Below are positions 18,305 through 28,399 of a stretch of DNA of 64,000 bases, one piece after another. The position numbers were made by a program, and so were the translations under genes. The notes under the pieces are model-generated. The model saw only the letters and a list, made by a program, of their open reading frames with translations, was not told the origin of the DNA and did not search any database. The first letter of the stretch is position 1; the number at the start of each line of letters is the position of its first letter. The stretch comes from Aerolutibacter ruishenii (GTDB taxonomy: Bacteria; Pseudomonadota; Gammaproteobacteria; Xanthomonadales; Xanthomonadaceae), in assembly GCF_007830115.1 (NCBI RefSeq), contig NZ_VLKP01000001.1, forward strand, positions 124,001 through 188,000, read 5' to 3'.

Positions 18305-20683
18305 ATGACCCGCCTGCCCCTGACCGCCGCCATTGCGCTGGCCCTCGCCGCCCCGGCGGCCTTCGCCCAGACCGCGCCGACCACCGAAAGCGATGCCAAG
18401 ACCCTCGACCAGGTAATCGTCACCGGCACCCGCGTCTCCGACCGCACCGTGGCCGAGTCGCTGTCACCGATCGACATCATCACGCCGGAAGCACTGAACG
18501 CCACCGGCACCACCGAGCTGGCCACCGCGCTCGCGCGCGCGCTGCCCTCGCTCAACTTCCCGCGCCCCGCGCTGACCGACGGCACCAGTGCGATCCGCCC
18601 GGCGCAGCTGCGCGGCCTCTCGCCCGACCAGGTGCTGGTGCTGGTCAACGGCAAGCGCCGCCATGCCTCCTCGCTGCTCAACCTCAACGGCACCATCGGC
18701 CGCGGTTCGGCGCCGGTGGACCTCAACACCATCCCGGTCTCGGCCATTGCCCGCGTGGAAGTGCTGCGCGACGGCGCCTCGGCGCAATACGGCTCCGATG
18801 CGATTGCCGGCGTGGTCAACGTGGTGCTCAAGGGCGCCGAATCGGGCGGAAGCCTCGCCGCCACCGTGGGCCAGTACTCCGCGGGCGATGGCGAGCAGGC
18901 GCAAGTGGCCGGCGACAACACCTTCGACCTCGGTGGCCGCGGCTTCCTCAACGTGGCCGCGCAGATGGGCACACAGGACCTCACCAACCGCGCGCGGCCG
19001 TTCGCGGGTACGCCGGGCCCGACCCAACCGGCGCTGGGGCAGAAGGCGTTCGTGATCGGCGACCCGGAAGTGGATTTCGGCGCGGTCTCGTTCAACGCCG
19101 AGTACGACCTGACCGACAGCATCACCGCGTACGCGTTCAGTGCGATCAGCAACCGCGACATCACCTCGTTCGCGTTCTTCCGCGCGCCCAACAACCCCAC
19201 GCAGAACATCCGGTCGATCTACCCCGACGGCTACCTGCCGGAGATCAACAACGTCTCGCGCGACCGTTCCATCGTGGCGGGCCTGCGCGGCGAGACCGCC
19301 AACGAGTTCAAGTGGGACGTGAGCTACAACCACGGCTACAACAACCTCGAGTTCTTCACCCGCAACACGCTCAACGCCAGCCTCGGCCCGACCTCGCCGA
19401 CCTCGTTCTACGACGGCGCGCTGGAGACCACGCAGAACATCCTCAACGCCGATTTCAGCAAGGCGCTGGACTGGGGCCTGGCCTACCCGGTGACGCTGGC
19501 GTTCGGCGCGGAGCTGCGCAACGAGAAGTGGAACCAGTCGCCGGGTGAATTCGGCTCCTATGCCCAGGTCGGCAGGCTGCCAGGTGGCGCGCAGGGCTTC
19601 GGCGGCTTCGCGCCCAGTGTGTCGGGCCACTACGACCGCGACAGCTGGGCGGTCTATGCCGACCTGGAGGCCGATATCACGGATCAGTTCTCCGCGGGCG
19701 CGGCGGTGCGCTACGAAGACTACGACGACTTCGGTAGCCAGACCTCGGGCAAGCTGTCGGCGCGCTATGCGTTCAACGATGCGGTGGCGCTGCGCGGCAC
19801 GGTGTCCAGCGGGTTCCGCGCGCCGTCGCTGGCGCAGCAGAACTTCCAGACAGTGAGCACGCTGTTCCTGGCCGGCATTTCCGATCCGTTCGAGGTGCGC
19901 ACGTTCCCGGCCAGCAGCCCGACTGCGCAGGCGTTCGGCGCCGAGCCACTGAAGGCGGAGGAGTCGCTGTCCTACAGCCTGGGCCTGGTGCTGCAGCCGC
20001 TGGATGCGTTGTACGTGACCATCGACGCCTACCAGATCGACGTGGATGACCGCATCGTGCTGTCGTCCAACCTGACCGGTACCGCGGTGCGCACGCTGCT
20101 GGAATCACAGGGCATCTTCGGCATCAACGGCGGCCGCTACTTCACCAACGCCATCGACACCCGCACCCGCGGCGTGGACGTGGTGGGCAGCTACCGCTTC
20201 GCACTGGATGGCGGCACGCTCGACCTGACCGGTGGCTACAACTACACCGAGACCGAGATCACCCGCGTGGCGCCCAACCCGCCGGAACTGGCCGCCAACG
20301 GCCTCAACCTGGAGCGCATCGACCGCACCGAGCGCGGTCGCATCGAAGATGGCTTCCCGCACACCAAGTTCCTCGCGTCGGCCACGTGGGACTTCGCCAG
20401 CTGGGGCTTCAACGTGGGCGCCACCCGCTACGGCAGCGTGACCACGCGTCCGTCCAGCGCGGCCAACGACCAGACCTTCGATGCCAAGTGGCTGCTGGAT
20501 GCCTCGGCCACCTACAAGCTCGACCGCTGGGCCTTCACCCTCGGTGCGGACAACCTGCTCAACGAGTACCCGGACGAGAACACGTTCCCCAACTCGACCA
20601 ACGGGCAGTTCCCCTACAGCAACCTGTCGCCGTTCGGCTTCAATGGCGCATTCGTGTACGGGCGGGTGGCGTACAAGTGGTGA
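18305..20683 (+). CDS. TonB-dependent receptor, ligand unknown
   Basis: A 792-residue outer-membrane receptor with signal peptide MTRLPLTAAIALALAAPAAFAQ. The TonB-box-like segment TLDQVIVTGTRVSD (about 34-47) is followed by a plug with TTELATALARALPSLNFPRP, LRGLSPDQVLVLVNGKRRH and VEVLRDGASAQYGSDAIAGV. The barrel contains RYEDYDDFGSQTSGKLSARY and GFRAPSLAQQNFQTVST and ends AFVYGRVAYKW, with the aromatic C-terminus needed for outer-membrane assembly. It is divergent from the B12 operon but outside the riboswitch, so a corrinoid ligand cannot be assumed; it resembles the large Xanthomonad receptors for iron complexes or sugars. It ends at a strong terminator. Confidence 0.9.
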   Translation: MTRLPLTAAIALALAAPAAFAQTAPTTESDAKTLDQVIVTGTRVSDRTVAESLSPIDIITPEALNATGTTELATALARALPSLNFPRPALTDGTSAIRPAQLRGLSPDQVLVLVNGKRRHASSLLNLNGTIGRGSAPVDLNTIPVSAIARVEVLRDGASAQYGSDAIAGVVNVVLKGAESGGSLAATVGQYSAGDGEQAQVAGDNTFDLGGRGFLNVAAQMGTQDLTNRARPFAGTPGPTQPALGQKAFVIGDPEVDFGAVSFNAEYDLTDSITAYAFSAISNRDITSFAFFRAPNNPTQNIRSIYPDGYLPEINNVSRDRSIVAGLRGETANEFKWDVSYNHGYNNLEFFTRNTLNASLGPTSPTSFYDGALETTQNILNADFSKALDWGLAYPVTLAFGAELRNEKWNQSPGEFGSYAQVGRLPGGAQGFGGFAPSVSGHYDRDSWAVYADLEADITDQFSAGAAVRYEDYDDFGSQTSGKLSARYAFNDAVALRGTVSSGFRAPSLAQQNFQTVSTLFLAGISDPFEVRTFPASSPTAQAFGAEPLKAEESLSYSLGLVLQPLDALYVTIDAYQIDVDDRIVLSSNLTGTAVRTLLESQGIFGINGGRYFTNAIDTRTRGVDVVGSYRFALDGGTLDLTGGYNYTETEITRVAPNPPELAANGLNLERIDRTERGRIEDGFPHTKFLASATWDFASWGFNVGATRYGSVTTRPSSAANDQTFDAKWLLDASATYKLDRWAFTLGADNLLNEYPDENTFPNSTNGQFPYSNLSPFGFNGAFVYGRVAYKW

Positions 20684-20766
20684 TCAACACCATCGCCTGA
20701 TCGGGTCGCCTGATCGAGGCACATGCCGCCGATGGTGGCATGTCCCGCAAACCGCAAGGAAAACGC

Positions 20767-20796
20767 AAACGGCCCGGGAAATCCCGGGCCGTTTTG
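20767..20796 (+). terminator. intrinsic terminator after the TonB receptor gene
   Basis: A perfect 12-bp stem AAACGGCCCGGG / CCCGGGCCGTTT with loop AAAT, followed by TGCTT. The A-rich 5' flank and T-rich 3' flank let it work in both directions, which suits the convergent clpB gene. Confidence 0.9.
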
Positions 20797-20919
20797 CTTC
20801 CGTTTAAAGCCAGGTCGGATGGTCATATCTGTCGCCTTCCGCTTGGCAGTGCGGTGCATGCTGACACGGCTCGGCGCAAAGCAGCGCGCGCACTGCCAAC
20901 CTGATGCGCACGCCCGGCC

Positions 20920-23505
20920 TCAGCCTTTGCGGAACACCAGCGCCCCGCCCTCGGCCTCCACCTGCACCGTGTCGCCGTTGGCGAACTCGCCGGCCAGGAT
21001 GCGCTGCGCCAGCGGATTCTCCAGTTGCTGCTGGATCGCCCGCTTCAGCGGCCGCGCGCCATACACCGGATCGAAGCCGACGTTGCCCAGCAGGTTGAGC
21101 GCGTTGGCCGACAACGCCAACTTCAATCCGCGCTCGGCCAGGCGCTTCTCCAGGCCCTTGAGCTGGATCTTGGCAATCTCGCGAATTTGCGTTTTGTCCA
21201 ACGGGTGGAACACGACAATGTCGTCGAGGCGATTGATGAACTCCGGGCGGAAATGGCTCTGCACCACGCCCATCACCGCGGCCTTCATCTTCGTGTAGCC
21301 CTCCGCCGTGTCGTCCGTGGCCATGTCCTGGATCATCTGGCTGCCCAGGTTGCTGGTCATCACGATGACGGTGTTGCGGAAGTCCACCGTGCGGCCCTGC
21401 CCATCGGTCAGGCGACCGTCGTCCAGCACCTGCAGCAGGATGTTGAACACGTCCGGATGCGCCTTCTCCACCTCGTCCAGCAGGATCACGCTATACGGGC
21501 GACGGCGCACCGCTTCGGTCAGGTAGCCGCCTTCCTCATAGCCCACGTAGCCCGGAGGCGCGCCGACCAAACGGCTGACTGAGTGCTTCTCCATGAATTC
21601 GCTCATGTCGATGCGCACCATCGCGTCGCTGCTGTCGAACAGGAACTCGGCCAGCGCCTTGCACAACTCGGTCTTGCCCACACCGGTGGGGCCGAGGAAC
21701 AGGAACGAGCCCGACGGCCGGTTGGGATCGCTCAGGCCCGCACGCGAGCGGCGCACCGCATCGGACACCACCTTGATCGCCTCGTCCTGCCCGACCACGC
21801 GGCCGTGCAGCACCTCCTCCATCTTCAGCAGCTTCTCGCGCTCGCCTTCCAGCATCTTGCTGACCGGGATGCCGGTCCAGCGGCTGACCACCTCGGCGAT
21901 CTCCTCGGCGGTGACCTTGTCCTGCAGCAGGGTGAAACCCTTGGTCTCGGCTTCCTGCGCGGCGTGCAGCTGCTTCTCCAGCGTCGGCAGCGTGCCGTAC
22001 TGGATCTCACTCATGCGCGCGAAGTCCTGCTTGCGCTGCGCGGCCTCGAGTTCCAGCTTGGCCGCTTCGATCTGTTCCTTGATCTTGGTTGCGCCCTGCA
22101 GCGTGGCCTTCTCCGCCTTCCACACCTCTTCCAGGTCGTTGAACTCGCGCTCCAGCGTGGCAATCTCGGCTTCAAGATCGGCCAGGCGTTGCTTCGACGC
22201 CTCGTCCTTCTCCTTCTTCAGCGCCTCACGCTGGATCTTCAACTGGATCAGCCGGCGCTCCTTGCGGTCCAGCTCCTCCGGCTTGGAGTCGATCTCCATG
22301 CGGATGCGCGACGCAGCCTCGTCCATCAGATCGATGGCCTTGTCCGGCAACTGGCGGTCGGCGATGTAGCGGTTCGACAGCGTGGCCGCGGCGACGATGG
22401 CCGGGTCGGTGATCTCCACGCCGTGGTGCACGGCGTACTTCTCCTTCAGGCCGCGCAGGATGGCGATGGTGTCTTCCACCGACGGCTCGCCGACGAACAC
22501 CTTCTGGAAGCGGCGCTCCAACGCCGCGTCCTTCTCGACGTACTTGCGGTATTCGTCCAGCGTGGTCGCGCCGATGCAGTGCAGCTCGCCGCGGGCAAGC
22601 GCGGGCTTGAGCATGTTGCCCGCGTCCATGCTGCCTTCGGCCTTGCCGGCACCGACCATGGTGTGCAGTTCGTCGATGAACAGGATCACCTGGCCTTCGT
22701 TCTTGGCCAGGTCGTTGAGCACGGCCTTGAGGCGTTCCTCGAACTCGCCGCGGAACTTGGCGCCGGCGATCAGCGCGCCCATGTCCAGGCTCAGCACGCG
22801 CTTGCCGCGCAGGCCTTCGGGCACTTCGTTGTTGATGATGCGCTGGGCCAGGCCTTCGACAATCGCGGTCTTGCCCACGCCCGGCTCGCCGATCAGCACC
22901 GGGTTGTTCTTGGTCCGGCGCTGCAGCACCTGGATGGTGCGACGGATCTCCTCGTCACGGCCCACCACCGGGTCCAGCTTGCCGCTCTCGGCGCGCGCGG
23001 TCAGGTCGATGCAGTATTTCTCCAGCGCCTGGCGCTGGTCTTCGGCATTTTCGGATTGCACGCTCTCGCCTCCGCGGATCTTGTCGATGGCCGCTTCCAG
23101 TGTCTGTTTGTTGGCGCCGGCGGCCTTGAGCGCCTTGCCCACGTCACCGCCCTCGTCCAGCGCGGCCAGCACGAACAGTTCGCTGGCGATGAAGGCATCG
23201 CCGCGCTGCTGGGCCAGTTTGTCGGTCACGTTGAGCAGGCGGCCGAGGTCGTTGCCGACCTGCACGTTGCCGGCCTGGCCGGTGACCTTGGGCAGTTTTT
23301 CCAGTGCTTCGCCCAGGCGCTCGCGCAGCAGCGGCACGTTGACGCCAGCCTGTGCCAGCAGCGGGCGGGTGCTGCCGCCCTGCTGGTCGATGAGGGCGGC
23401 CAGCAGGTGTGCCGGTTCGATGAAGTTGTGGTCGCGCCCGACGGCCAACGACTGGGCGTCGGCGAGTGCCTGCTGGAAGCGCGAGGTGAGCTTGTCCATC
23501 CGCAT
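20920..23505 (-). CDS. clpB: ATP-dependent chaperone (disaggregase) ClpB
   Basis: Hexameric AAA+ disaggregase that works with DnaK to rescue aggregated proteins. The 861 residues match the usual length (about 857-865). N-domain starts [23 protein letters not shown]1 has Walker [21 protein letters not shown], Walker [11 protein letters not shown] and the pore-loop segment [16 protein letters not shown]. The coiled-coil M-domain lies near 410-525 ([19 protein letters not shown]). NBD2 has [20 protein letters not shown] and [20 protein letters not shown]. Either ATG 23505 or ATG 23499 is possible; AAGGGG precedes the first. A sigma-32-like -35 element lies about 85 bp upstream. Confidence 0.97.
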   Translation of the reverse strand: MRMDKLTSRFQQALADAQSLAVGRDHNFIEPAHLLAALIDQQGGSTRPLLAQAGVNVPLLRERLGEALEKLPKVTGQAGNVQVGNDLGRLLNVTDKLAQQRGDAFIASELFVLAALDEGGDVGKALKAAGANKQTLEAAIDKIRGGESVQSENAEDQRQALEKYCIDLTARAESGKLDPVVGRDEEIRRTIQVLQRRTKNNPVLIGEPGVGKTAIVEGLAQRIINNEVPEGLRGKRVLSLDMGALIAGAKFRGEFEERLKAVLNDLAKNEGQVILFIDELHTMVGAGKAEGSMDAGNMLKPALARGELHCIGATTLDEYRKYVEKDAALERRFQKVFVGEPSVEDTIAILRGLKEKYAVHHGVEITDPAIVAAATLSNRYIADRQLPDKAIDLMDEAASRIRMEIDSKPEELDRKERRLIQLKIQREALKKEKDEASKQRLADLEAEIATLEREFNDLEEVWKAEKATLQGATKIKEQIEAAKLELEAAQRKQDFARMSEIQYGTLPTLEKQLHAAQEAETKGFTLLQDKVTAEEIAEVVSRWTGIPVSKMLEGEREKLLKMEEVLHGRVVGQDEAIKVVSDAVRRSRAGLSDPNRPSGSFLFLGPTGVGKTELCKALAEFLFDSSDAMVRIDMSEFMEKHSVSRLVGAPPGYVGYEEGGYLTEAVRRRPYSVILLDEVEKAHPDVFNILLQVLDDGRLTDGQGRTVDFRNTVIVMTSNLGSQMIQDMATDDTAEGYTKMKAAVMGVVQSHFRPEFINRLDDIVVFHPLDKTQIREIAKIQLKGLEKRLAERGLKLALSANALNLLGNVGFDPVYGARPLKRAIQQQLENPLAQRILAGEFANGDTVQVEAEGGALVFRKG

Positions 23506-23587
23506 GGGGTTTCCCCTTCAAGTCATGGGCGGCCAGTAGGCCGCAATGCTTTGCAGATGCGGCTGGGGGCCGCGGGAATCAAGCGTG

Positions 23588-23594
23588 TTTCAAG
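23588..23594 (-). promoter_or_regulatory. possible sigma-32 (heat-shock) -35 element for clpB
   Basis: On the minus strand CTTGAAA matches the sigma-32 -35 consensus. C-rich sequence (GCGGCCCCCAGC) follows 16-25 bp downstream and could serve as a degenerate -10 (consensus CCCCATNT), but the match is poor. Heat-shock control of clpB is established in enterics; here it is inferred. Confidence 0.4.
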
Positions 23595-23603
23595 GCTTGT
23601 TCA

Positions 23604-23631
23604 GGGAGTGTGGAGGGTTGGGGTTGGGGGG
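23604..23631 (+). other. G-quadruplex-capable G-run cluster upstream of clpB
   Basis: Four G-runs (GGG, GGG, GGGG, GGGGGG) separated by loops of 8, 2 and 2 bases on the + strand, about 100 bp upstream of clpB. Composition allows a three-tetrad quadruplex. No functional evidence. Confidence 0.4.
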
Positions 23632-23725
23632 ACTTGATCGGGCTCAAATCGGGCGCATTTTGTAGTGTCGGCTTGGGCGGAGGTGTTGGTCTGAGGAAGA
23701 GCGTCGGCTTCGGGGGGGGGGCGGC

Positions 23726-23832
23726 GGCGGACGGGCGGGGCATTGCTCCTCCGCTCCGTCGGCACATCCTGTGCCGAGTCGCGGCCGCCCGCCATCCATG
23801 GCGGGCTCTACGCAATACCCCACCCATCCGCC
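23726..23832 (-). repeat. interspersed three-stem repeat, copy 1
   Basis: An outer stem of 21 bp pairs 23726-23746 with 23812-23832; as minus-strand RNA its three imperfections are G-U pairs. Inside are two perfect 7-bp hairpins: GCCCGCC/GGCGGGC at 23787-23806 and TCGGCAC/GTGCCGA at 23759-23777. On the minus strand the loops read ATGGAT and AGGAT. A second, clearly related copy lies at 31508-31622 in the opposite orientation. Copy 1 follows the 3' end of the permease gene and would lie in its transcript. GTAG precedes the first hairpin on the minus strand, reminiscent of REP/SMAG-type repeats. Confidence 0.85.
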
Positions 23833-23983
23833 ACCGCTACGCGACGTGGGGCGTCGCGGTGCTTGCGTCGAAATACCCACGAGGGAGGCTGCTCTACCGC
23901 AGGCAGGAACCCTGCCACGTACGGCACAGTCATCGGCGCGCCGCTCACCTAGTTGCAGCCGGACTAGACCACGGTCGTTGGCG

Positions 23984-25594
23984 TCAGGCCGTAGTGTCCA
24001 GACGCACCGGATCACGCTGCAGGGACAGGGCCGCCAGCAACGCGGCCAGCGCCAGATATGCGCCCACAAACTGCCCCGAGATCTGTCGCGGCAGGCCCTC
24101 AAGGTTCCACGGCAGGTAGATGCCGCCCTGCGGGTGCACGGAGTGGATGATGCCGAACAGGGCCAGCGCGGCGCCCGCCAGCAGGAAGGCGGAGGCGCGC
24201 AGCAGGCGGCCGTCGATCATGGCGGCGACCGCCGAGATCCAGATCATCGCGGTGATGATGAAGCCGTTGCCGAGGGTCACGATCACCGCCATCTCGGGCA
24301 GGCCGTGGCTGTCGCCAGCCTGCATCAGTCGGGCGAAGTGGTCCGGGGCGATCCACGCGGGGTTGCCGGCCTTGATCGACAGCATGTAGGCCACCGATGG
24401 CAGGAAGCCGAGCACCATCGCGGTGGTGTGCCTGGGCGGGGTGGCGTGGAAGGCCTGCGTGGTGATGTCCAGCGCCACGTACACGATGATCGGCGCCAGC
24501 ACCGCCAGCGGCAGCCACTGCACCAGCCCCGAGACCAGTCCGAGCATGCCGCCGATGCCGATGAACAGGCCGGTGAGCAGGGTGTAGCCGCTGCGCGCGC
24601 CCATGTGCTTGTACGCCGGCTGGCCGATGTACGGGGTGGTCTGCGCCACGCCGCCGCACAGGCCGGCGACCAGCGTGGACAGCGCCTCGGTCAGCAGGAT
24701 GTCACGGGTGCGGTAGTCGTCACCCGCCGCGCGGGCGCTCTCGCTGACGTTGATGCCGCCCACCACCATCAGCAAACCAAACGGCAGCAGCAGCGGCAGG
24801 TACGGCACGGTGTAGGGCAGTCCATCGACAAAGCCCAAGGTCGGCCACGGGAAGGCCACGGTCAGCGCGGTAGCCTGCGGCCACTGGAAGCCCGGCGCGC
24901 CCAGGCCCAGTGCACCCAATGCGTAATACAGCGCGGTGCCGAACACGAACGCGACAAACACGCCCGGCAGCTTGACCGGCAGCCGCCCCTTCGCCACCAG
25001 CACGTACAGCAGCAGGCCCAGCGTCACGAAACCCACCACCGGCGAGCGCAGCGCCTCGACCAGCGGCAGGAAGCCCATCAGCACCAGCGCGATGCCGGCG
25101 ATGGATCCCAGCAGGCCGGCGCGCGGCACCAGCCGCGTCACTGCCTCGCCGGCAAACGACAGCACGAACTTCAGCGCGCCCATCACCATCAGCGAGGCCA
25201 TGCCCAGCTGCCAGGTGGCATTGGCCGCCGCGGCCTCGTCCATGCCCGCCTGCTTGAAGCCCGCGAACGCCGGCCCCAGCACCAGCAGCGCCATGCCGAT
25301 GCTGGTGGGCGCGTCCAACCCCAGCGGCATCGCGGTGACATCATCGCGGCCGGTGCGCGCAGCCAACCGCCGCGCCATCACCGTGTAGATCAGGTTGCCG
25401 ACCAGCACGCCCAGCGCGGTGCCGGGAAACATGCGCCCGTACACGACCTCCGCCGGCATGCCGAACAGGCCCACCAGCGCCATGGCGATGAAGCCCAGGA
25501 TCGACAGGTTGTCGACCACCAGGCCGAAGAACCCGTTGAGGTCGCCCGCGACGAACCAGCGGCGCGGTGTGGAAGTGGAAGTGGACGTGCTCAT
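23984..25594 (-). CDS. NCS2-like (xanthine/uracil permease superfamily) inner-membrane permease
   Basis: A 536-residue polytopic membrane protein with about 12-14 hydrophobic segments. Features that recall the NCS2/SulP fold are TAMPLGLDAPTSIGMALLVL near the first third and GVAQTTPYIGQPAYKHMGAR near the middle, where NCS2 carriers have their substrate-site loop. The match is distant and the substrate is unknown. The N-terminus [13 protein letters not shown] is an alternating Ser-Thr tract from a 6-bp repeat. ATG 25594 overlaps the pgeF stop (ATGA), so the two are translationally coupled. pgeF acts in cell-wall quality control, and the pairing does not reveal the permease substrate. Confidence 0.6.
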   Translation of the reverse strand: MSTSTSTSTPRRWFVAGDLNGFFGLVVDNLSILGFIAMALVGLFGMPAEVVYGRMFPGTALGVLVGNLIYTVMARRLAARTGRDDVTAMPLGLDAPTSIGMALLVLGPAFAGFKQAGMDEAAAANATWQLGMASLMVMGALKFVLSFAGEAVTRLVPRAGLLGSIAGIALVLMGFLPLVEALRSPVVGFVTLGLLLYVLVAKGRLPVKLPGVFVAFVFGTALYYALGALGLGAPGFQWPQATALTVAFPWPTLGFVDGLPYTVPYLPLLLPFGLLMVVGGINVSESARAAGDDYRTRDILLTEALSTLVAGLCGGVAQTTPYIGQPAYKHMGARSGYTLLTGLFIGIGGMLGLVSGLVQWLPLAVLAPIIVYVALDITTQAFHATPPRHTTAMVLGFLPSVAYMLSIKAGNPAWIAPDHFARLMQAGDSHGLPEMAVIVTLGNGFIITAMIWISAVAAMIDGRLLRASAFLLAGAALALFGIIHSVHPQGGIYLPWNLEGLPRQISGQFVGAYLALAALLAALSLQRDPVRLDTTA

Positions 25595-26382
25595 CGCCCC
25601 GGCTCCATCCAGACCAGCGAGACCATCCGCCCGGTGCGGCGATCGCGGCGGTGCGAGTAGAAGCGGTCCGGTGCGGACAGCGTGCACAGGTCGCCGCCGC
25701 TCACGCGGTCGGGCGCAATGCCTGCCGCCGCCAGCCGACGCCGCGCCAGCGCGTACAGGTCCACATGCCAATGGTGCTCGCGGGTGCTGGTGAAGGCGCT
25801 GCCGGCGGCCCAGTCGCGCGAGACGAAGGCGTCGTACACGTCCACGCCGACCTCGTAGCGCTGCGGCCCCGCGGCCGGCCCCAGCCAGGCACGCACGCGG
25901 TCCGGTGGCGTGCGCATCGCGGCCACCGTGGCCTCCAGCACGCCATCGGCCAGGCCGCGCCAGCCCGCATGCGCGGCGGCGACCTCACTGCCGTCGTCGA
26001 CGCAGAACAGCACCGGCAGGCAGTCCGCCGTGAGGATGGCGAGCACCACGCCGGGCTCGGAGGTGACCGAGGCGTCGGCTTCCGGCAACAGCATGGGCGG
26101 CACATCCAGCCCGAAGCGCACCACGCCAACCCCATGAACCTGCCGCAACCAGCGCGGCTCCGACGGCAGGCGCGCGTGGGCCACCAGCAAGTCGCGATTG
26201 CGCGCCACATCGGCGGGATCATCGCCCTCCGCGGCCGTGCAGTTGCCCATGTTGAAGGTATCGAACGGCGCCTGCGACACGCCCGCGCCATGGCGCAGCG
26301 TGGTCAGGCCATGCACGCCCCGCGGCGCCGGCCAGCCCGCACGCAGCCAGGGCATGCCATCAAGGTCAAGGGGATCGGTCAT
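25591..26382 (-). CDS. pgeF: peptidoglycan editing factor PgeF (YfiH/laccase-domain family)
   Basis: A 263-residue DUF152/YfiH-family protein. Metal-site features are WLRQVHGVGVVRF (first His), LTADCLPVLFCVDDG (Cys) and AAAHAGWRGLADGVLEATVA (second His), with a DFNMG-like FDTFNMGNC near residue 42. YfiH/PgeF in E. coli prevents mis-incorporation of L-Ser into muropeptides; relatives are also called polyphenol oxidase or purine nucleoside phosphorylase. ATG 26382 opens with MTDPLDLDGMPWLRAGWPAP. It lies between rluD (55 bp upstream) and the permease, a common rluD-pgeF neighbourhood. Confidence 0.92.
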   Translation of the reverse strand: MTDPLDLDGMPWLRAGWPAPRGVHGLTTLRHGAGVSQAPFDTFNMGNCTAAEGDDPADVARNRDLLVAHARLPSEPRWLRQVHGVGVVRFGLDVPPMLLPEADASVTSEPGVVLAILTADCLPVLFCVDDGSEVAAAHAGWRGLADGVLEATVAAMRTPPDRVRAWLGPAAGPQRYEVGVDVYDAFVSRDWAAGSAFTSTREHHWHVDLYALARRRLAAAGIAPDRVSGGDLCTLSAPDRFYSHRRDRRTGRMVSLVWMEPGR

Positions 26383-26437
26383 GGCGCGCTGCTCTCCACA
26401 GGGTGTCGGTCGCCTGGCGTCAAACGCCGGCCGCGCC

Positions 26438-27412
26438 TCAGCGGCTGGAGGCCGCCGCGGCCTCGGCATCGTCGTGCAGCACCTTCACCAGTGCCTGCAT
26501 GTCGGCCGGCATCGGTGCGCTGCAGCGCACCGGCTCGCCGGTCACCGGGTGGGAAAATTCCAGTGTCTCCGCGTGCAGCGCCTGGCGACGGAAACCGCGC
26601 AACGCCTCGATCAGCTCCGGCGACGCGCCCTTGGGCAGCTTCAGCGACCCGCCGTAGAGCGGATCGCCCACGATGGGGTGCTTGAGGTGCGCCATGTGCA
26701 CGCGGATCTGGTGCGTGCGTCCCGTCTCCAGCCGGCATTCCAGCAGCGTGTGCGCGCGGAAGCGCTCGCGCAGGCGGAAGTGGGTCACCGCGTCCTTGCC
26801 GTCCTCGCGCACGGCCATGCGGATGCGGTCGCGCGGGTGGCGGTCGACTGGCGCGTTGGCGGTGCCACCGGAGACCAGCGCGCCCACCACCACCGCCAGG
26901 TACTGTCGGTGCACCTGGCGCCCGGACAGCTGTTCGATCAGCGCGGTGTGCGCCGGCAGCGTGCGTGCCACCACCATCACCCCCGAGGTGTCCTTGTCCA
27001 GGCGGTGCACGATGCCCGCGCGCGGCAGGTTGGCCAGCGCCGGGTCACGGTGCAGCAGCGCATTGACCAGCGTGCCCGCCGGGTTGCCCGCACCCGGGTG
27101 CACCACCAGCCCGGCGGGCTTGTTGATGACGATGACGTGCTCGTCCTCGTACAGCACATCAAGCGCGATGTCCTCCGGCTCGGAGTGCGTCTGCACCTCC
27201 AGCACGACCGTCACGGTGACGGTCTCCCCCCCGCGAACGGGATCGCGTGGGCGGGCCACCTGGCCGTCCAGGCGCGCGTCCCCGCTCTTGATCCACGCCG
27301 ACAACTTGGAGCGGGAATAGTCGGGGAACAGGTCGGCCAGCACCGCATCGAAGCGGCGGCCGGCGGCCTCGTCCGGGACGGTGGCGGTCAGGGTCTGGGG
27401 GGCCTCGGTCAT
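26438..27412 (-). CDS. rluD: 23S rRNA pseudouridine(1911/1915/1917) synthase
   Basis: Isomerises uridines in helix 69 of 23S rRNA. The 324-residue protein has an N-terminal S4 RNA-binding domain (about 15-80, with [20 protein letters not shown]) and the RluA/RluD catalytic domain with the Asp of [33 protein letters not shown] and [20 protein letters not shown]. Length fits RluD (326). It is divergent from bamD with 82 bp between start codons, the usual arrangement in gammaproteobacteria, and lies upstream of pgeF. Confidence 0.95.
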   Translation of the reverse strand: MTEAPQTLTATVPDEAAGRRFDAVLADLFPDYSRSKLSAWIKSGDARLDGQVARPRDPVRGGETVTVTVVLEVQTHSEPEDIALDVLYEDEHVIVINKPAGLVVHPGAGNPAGTLVNALLHRDPALANLPRAGIVHRLDKDTSGVMVVARTLPAHTALIEQLSGRQVHRQYLAVVVGALVSGGTANAPVDRHPRDRIRMAVREDGKDAVTHFRLRERFRAHTLLECRLETGRTHQIRVHMAHLKHPIVGDPLYGGSLKLPKGASPELIEALRGFRRQALHAETLEFSHPVTGEPVRCSAPMPADMQALVKVLHDDAEAAAASSR

Positions 27413-27494
27413 CTGGGCTGGCTCTCGCACCCGGTTAAGGGGCTGGTGGGCGGGGGCTGCTATTATCGGCCCTTCACGCCCCAAGCGCCCGTCG

Positions 27495-28361
27495 ATGCCG
27501 ACCATGACCCAACGCTCCGCCCTGTTGCGCACCACCGCCCTGCTGCTGGCCATCACCGTCGCCGGTTCCGGCTGCGCCCGCATGGGCAAGATGTTCAAGG
27601 ACGAGAACGCCAACGAGGGCCAGCCCGTCGAGCAGTTGTACGACAAGGGCCACACCTCGATGAAGAACGGCAACTGGGCCTCGGCCGAGCAGACCTACAA
27701 GCGCCTGGTCGCCCAGTATCCGTATGGCGAATACACCGAGCAGGCGCTGATCGAGACTGCGTACGCGCAGTTCAAGTCCGGCAAGCACGACGACGCGATC
27801 AGCAGCATCGACCGCTTCATCCGCACCTACCCCACGCACCGCAACATCGCGTACCTGTACTACCTGCGCGGGTTGGCGAACTCCAACCGGGACACCGTGT
27901 TCCTGCAACGCGTGTGGCGCCTGGACGCCAGCCGCCGCGACATGGCTACGCCGCACCAGGCCCACAACGATTTCTCCATCGTCGTCGACCGGTACCCCAA
28001 CAGCCGTTACGCCGAAGACGCGCGCAAGCGCATGAACGAGCTGAGCGACCTGTTCGCGCGGCACGAGCTGGACGTGGCGCTGTACTACCTGCGTCGCACT
28101 GCGTACGTCGCTTCGGCCACCCGGGCCAAGTATCTGCTGGACACCTATCCGCAGAGCACCTACGAGAACGACGCGATGGCCACGCTGGCCGCCGCGTACA
28201 CCGGGCTGGGCAACGAGGCGCTGGCCAGCGAGGCCAAGCGCGTGCTGCAGGAGAAGGCGCCCAACCATCCGTACTTGGCCGGCAAGTGGCCGGACTACCC
28301 GGGCAACTGGCGCAAGCTCAATCCGTTTGCGGGTGAGAAGTCGGCGCTGGATATGGATTGA
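27495..28361 (+). CDS. bamD: outer-membrane protein assembly factor BamD
   Basis: Essential lipoprotein of the BAM complex that folds outer-membrane barrels, carrying five TPR-like repeats. About 288 residues; TPR motifs are visible in [40 protein letters not shown] and [20 protein letters not shown]. The N-terminus is hydrophobic ([18 protein letters not shown]) with Cys27 as the only lipidation candidate. The lipobox GSGC is poor because position -3 is Gly rather than Leu/Val/Ile. ATG 27495 or 27504 are both possible starts. It stands alone and diverges from rluD. Confidence 0.93.
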   Translation: MPTMTQRSALLRTTALLLAITVAGSGCARMGKMFKDENANEGQPVEQLYDKGHTSMKNGNWASAEQTYKRLVAQYPYGEYTEQALIETAYAQFKSGKHDDAISSIDRFIRTYPTHRNIAYLYYLRGLANSNRDTVFLQRVWRLDASRRDMATPHQAHNDFSIVVDRYPNSRYAEDARKRMNELSDLFARHELDVALYYLRRTAYVASATRAKYLLDTYPQSTYENDAMATLAAAYTGLGNEALASEAKRVLQEKAPNHPYLAGKWPDYPGNWRKLNPFAGEKSALDMD

Positions 28362-28399
28362 GGGGAGTTGTGGCTTCGGTGGGGGGCGGTGTTGCCGCC

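Larger units (their letters stand above)
23506..23983. other. intergenic region between permease 3' end and clpB start
   Basis: A 478-bp non-coding stretch. Going leftward from the permease stop it holds about 150 bp without a clear signal, the long-stem repeat at 23726-23832, a G-run cluster, the sigma-32-like element and the clpB leader. Frames across it are low-complexity and lack starts with ribosome sites. Confidence 0.7.

Noticed and set aside
21583-23637. 684-codon open frame antisense to clpB
   Set aside because: It is nearly all Leu/His/Gln/Arg reverse-frame composition, while the minus strand encodes an intact full-length ClpB.
23644-24102. Apparent small proteins within the 23.5-24.1 kb gap
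   Set aside because: They run through the three-stem repeat and G-rich sequence and lack ribosome sites and coding-type composition.
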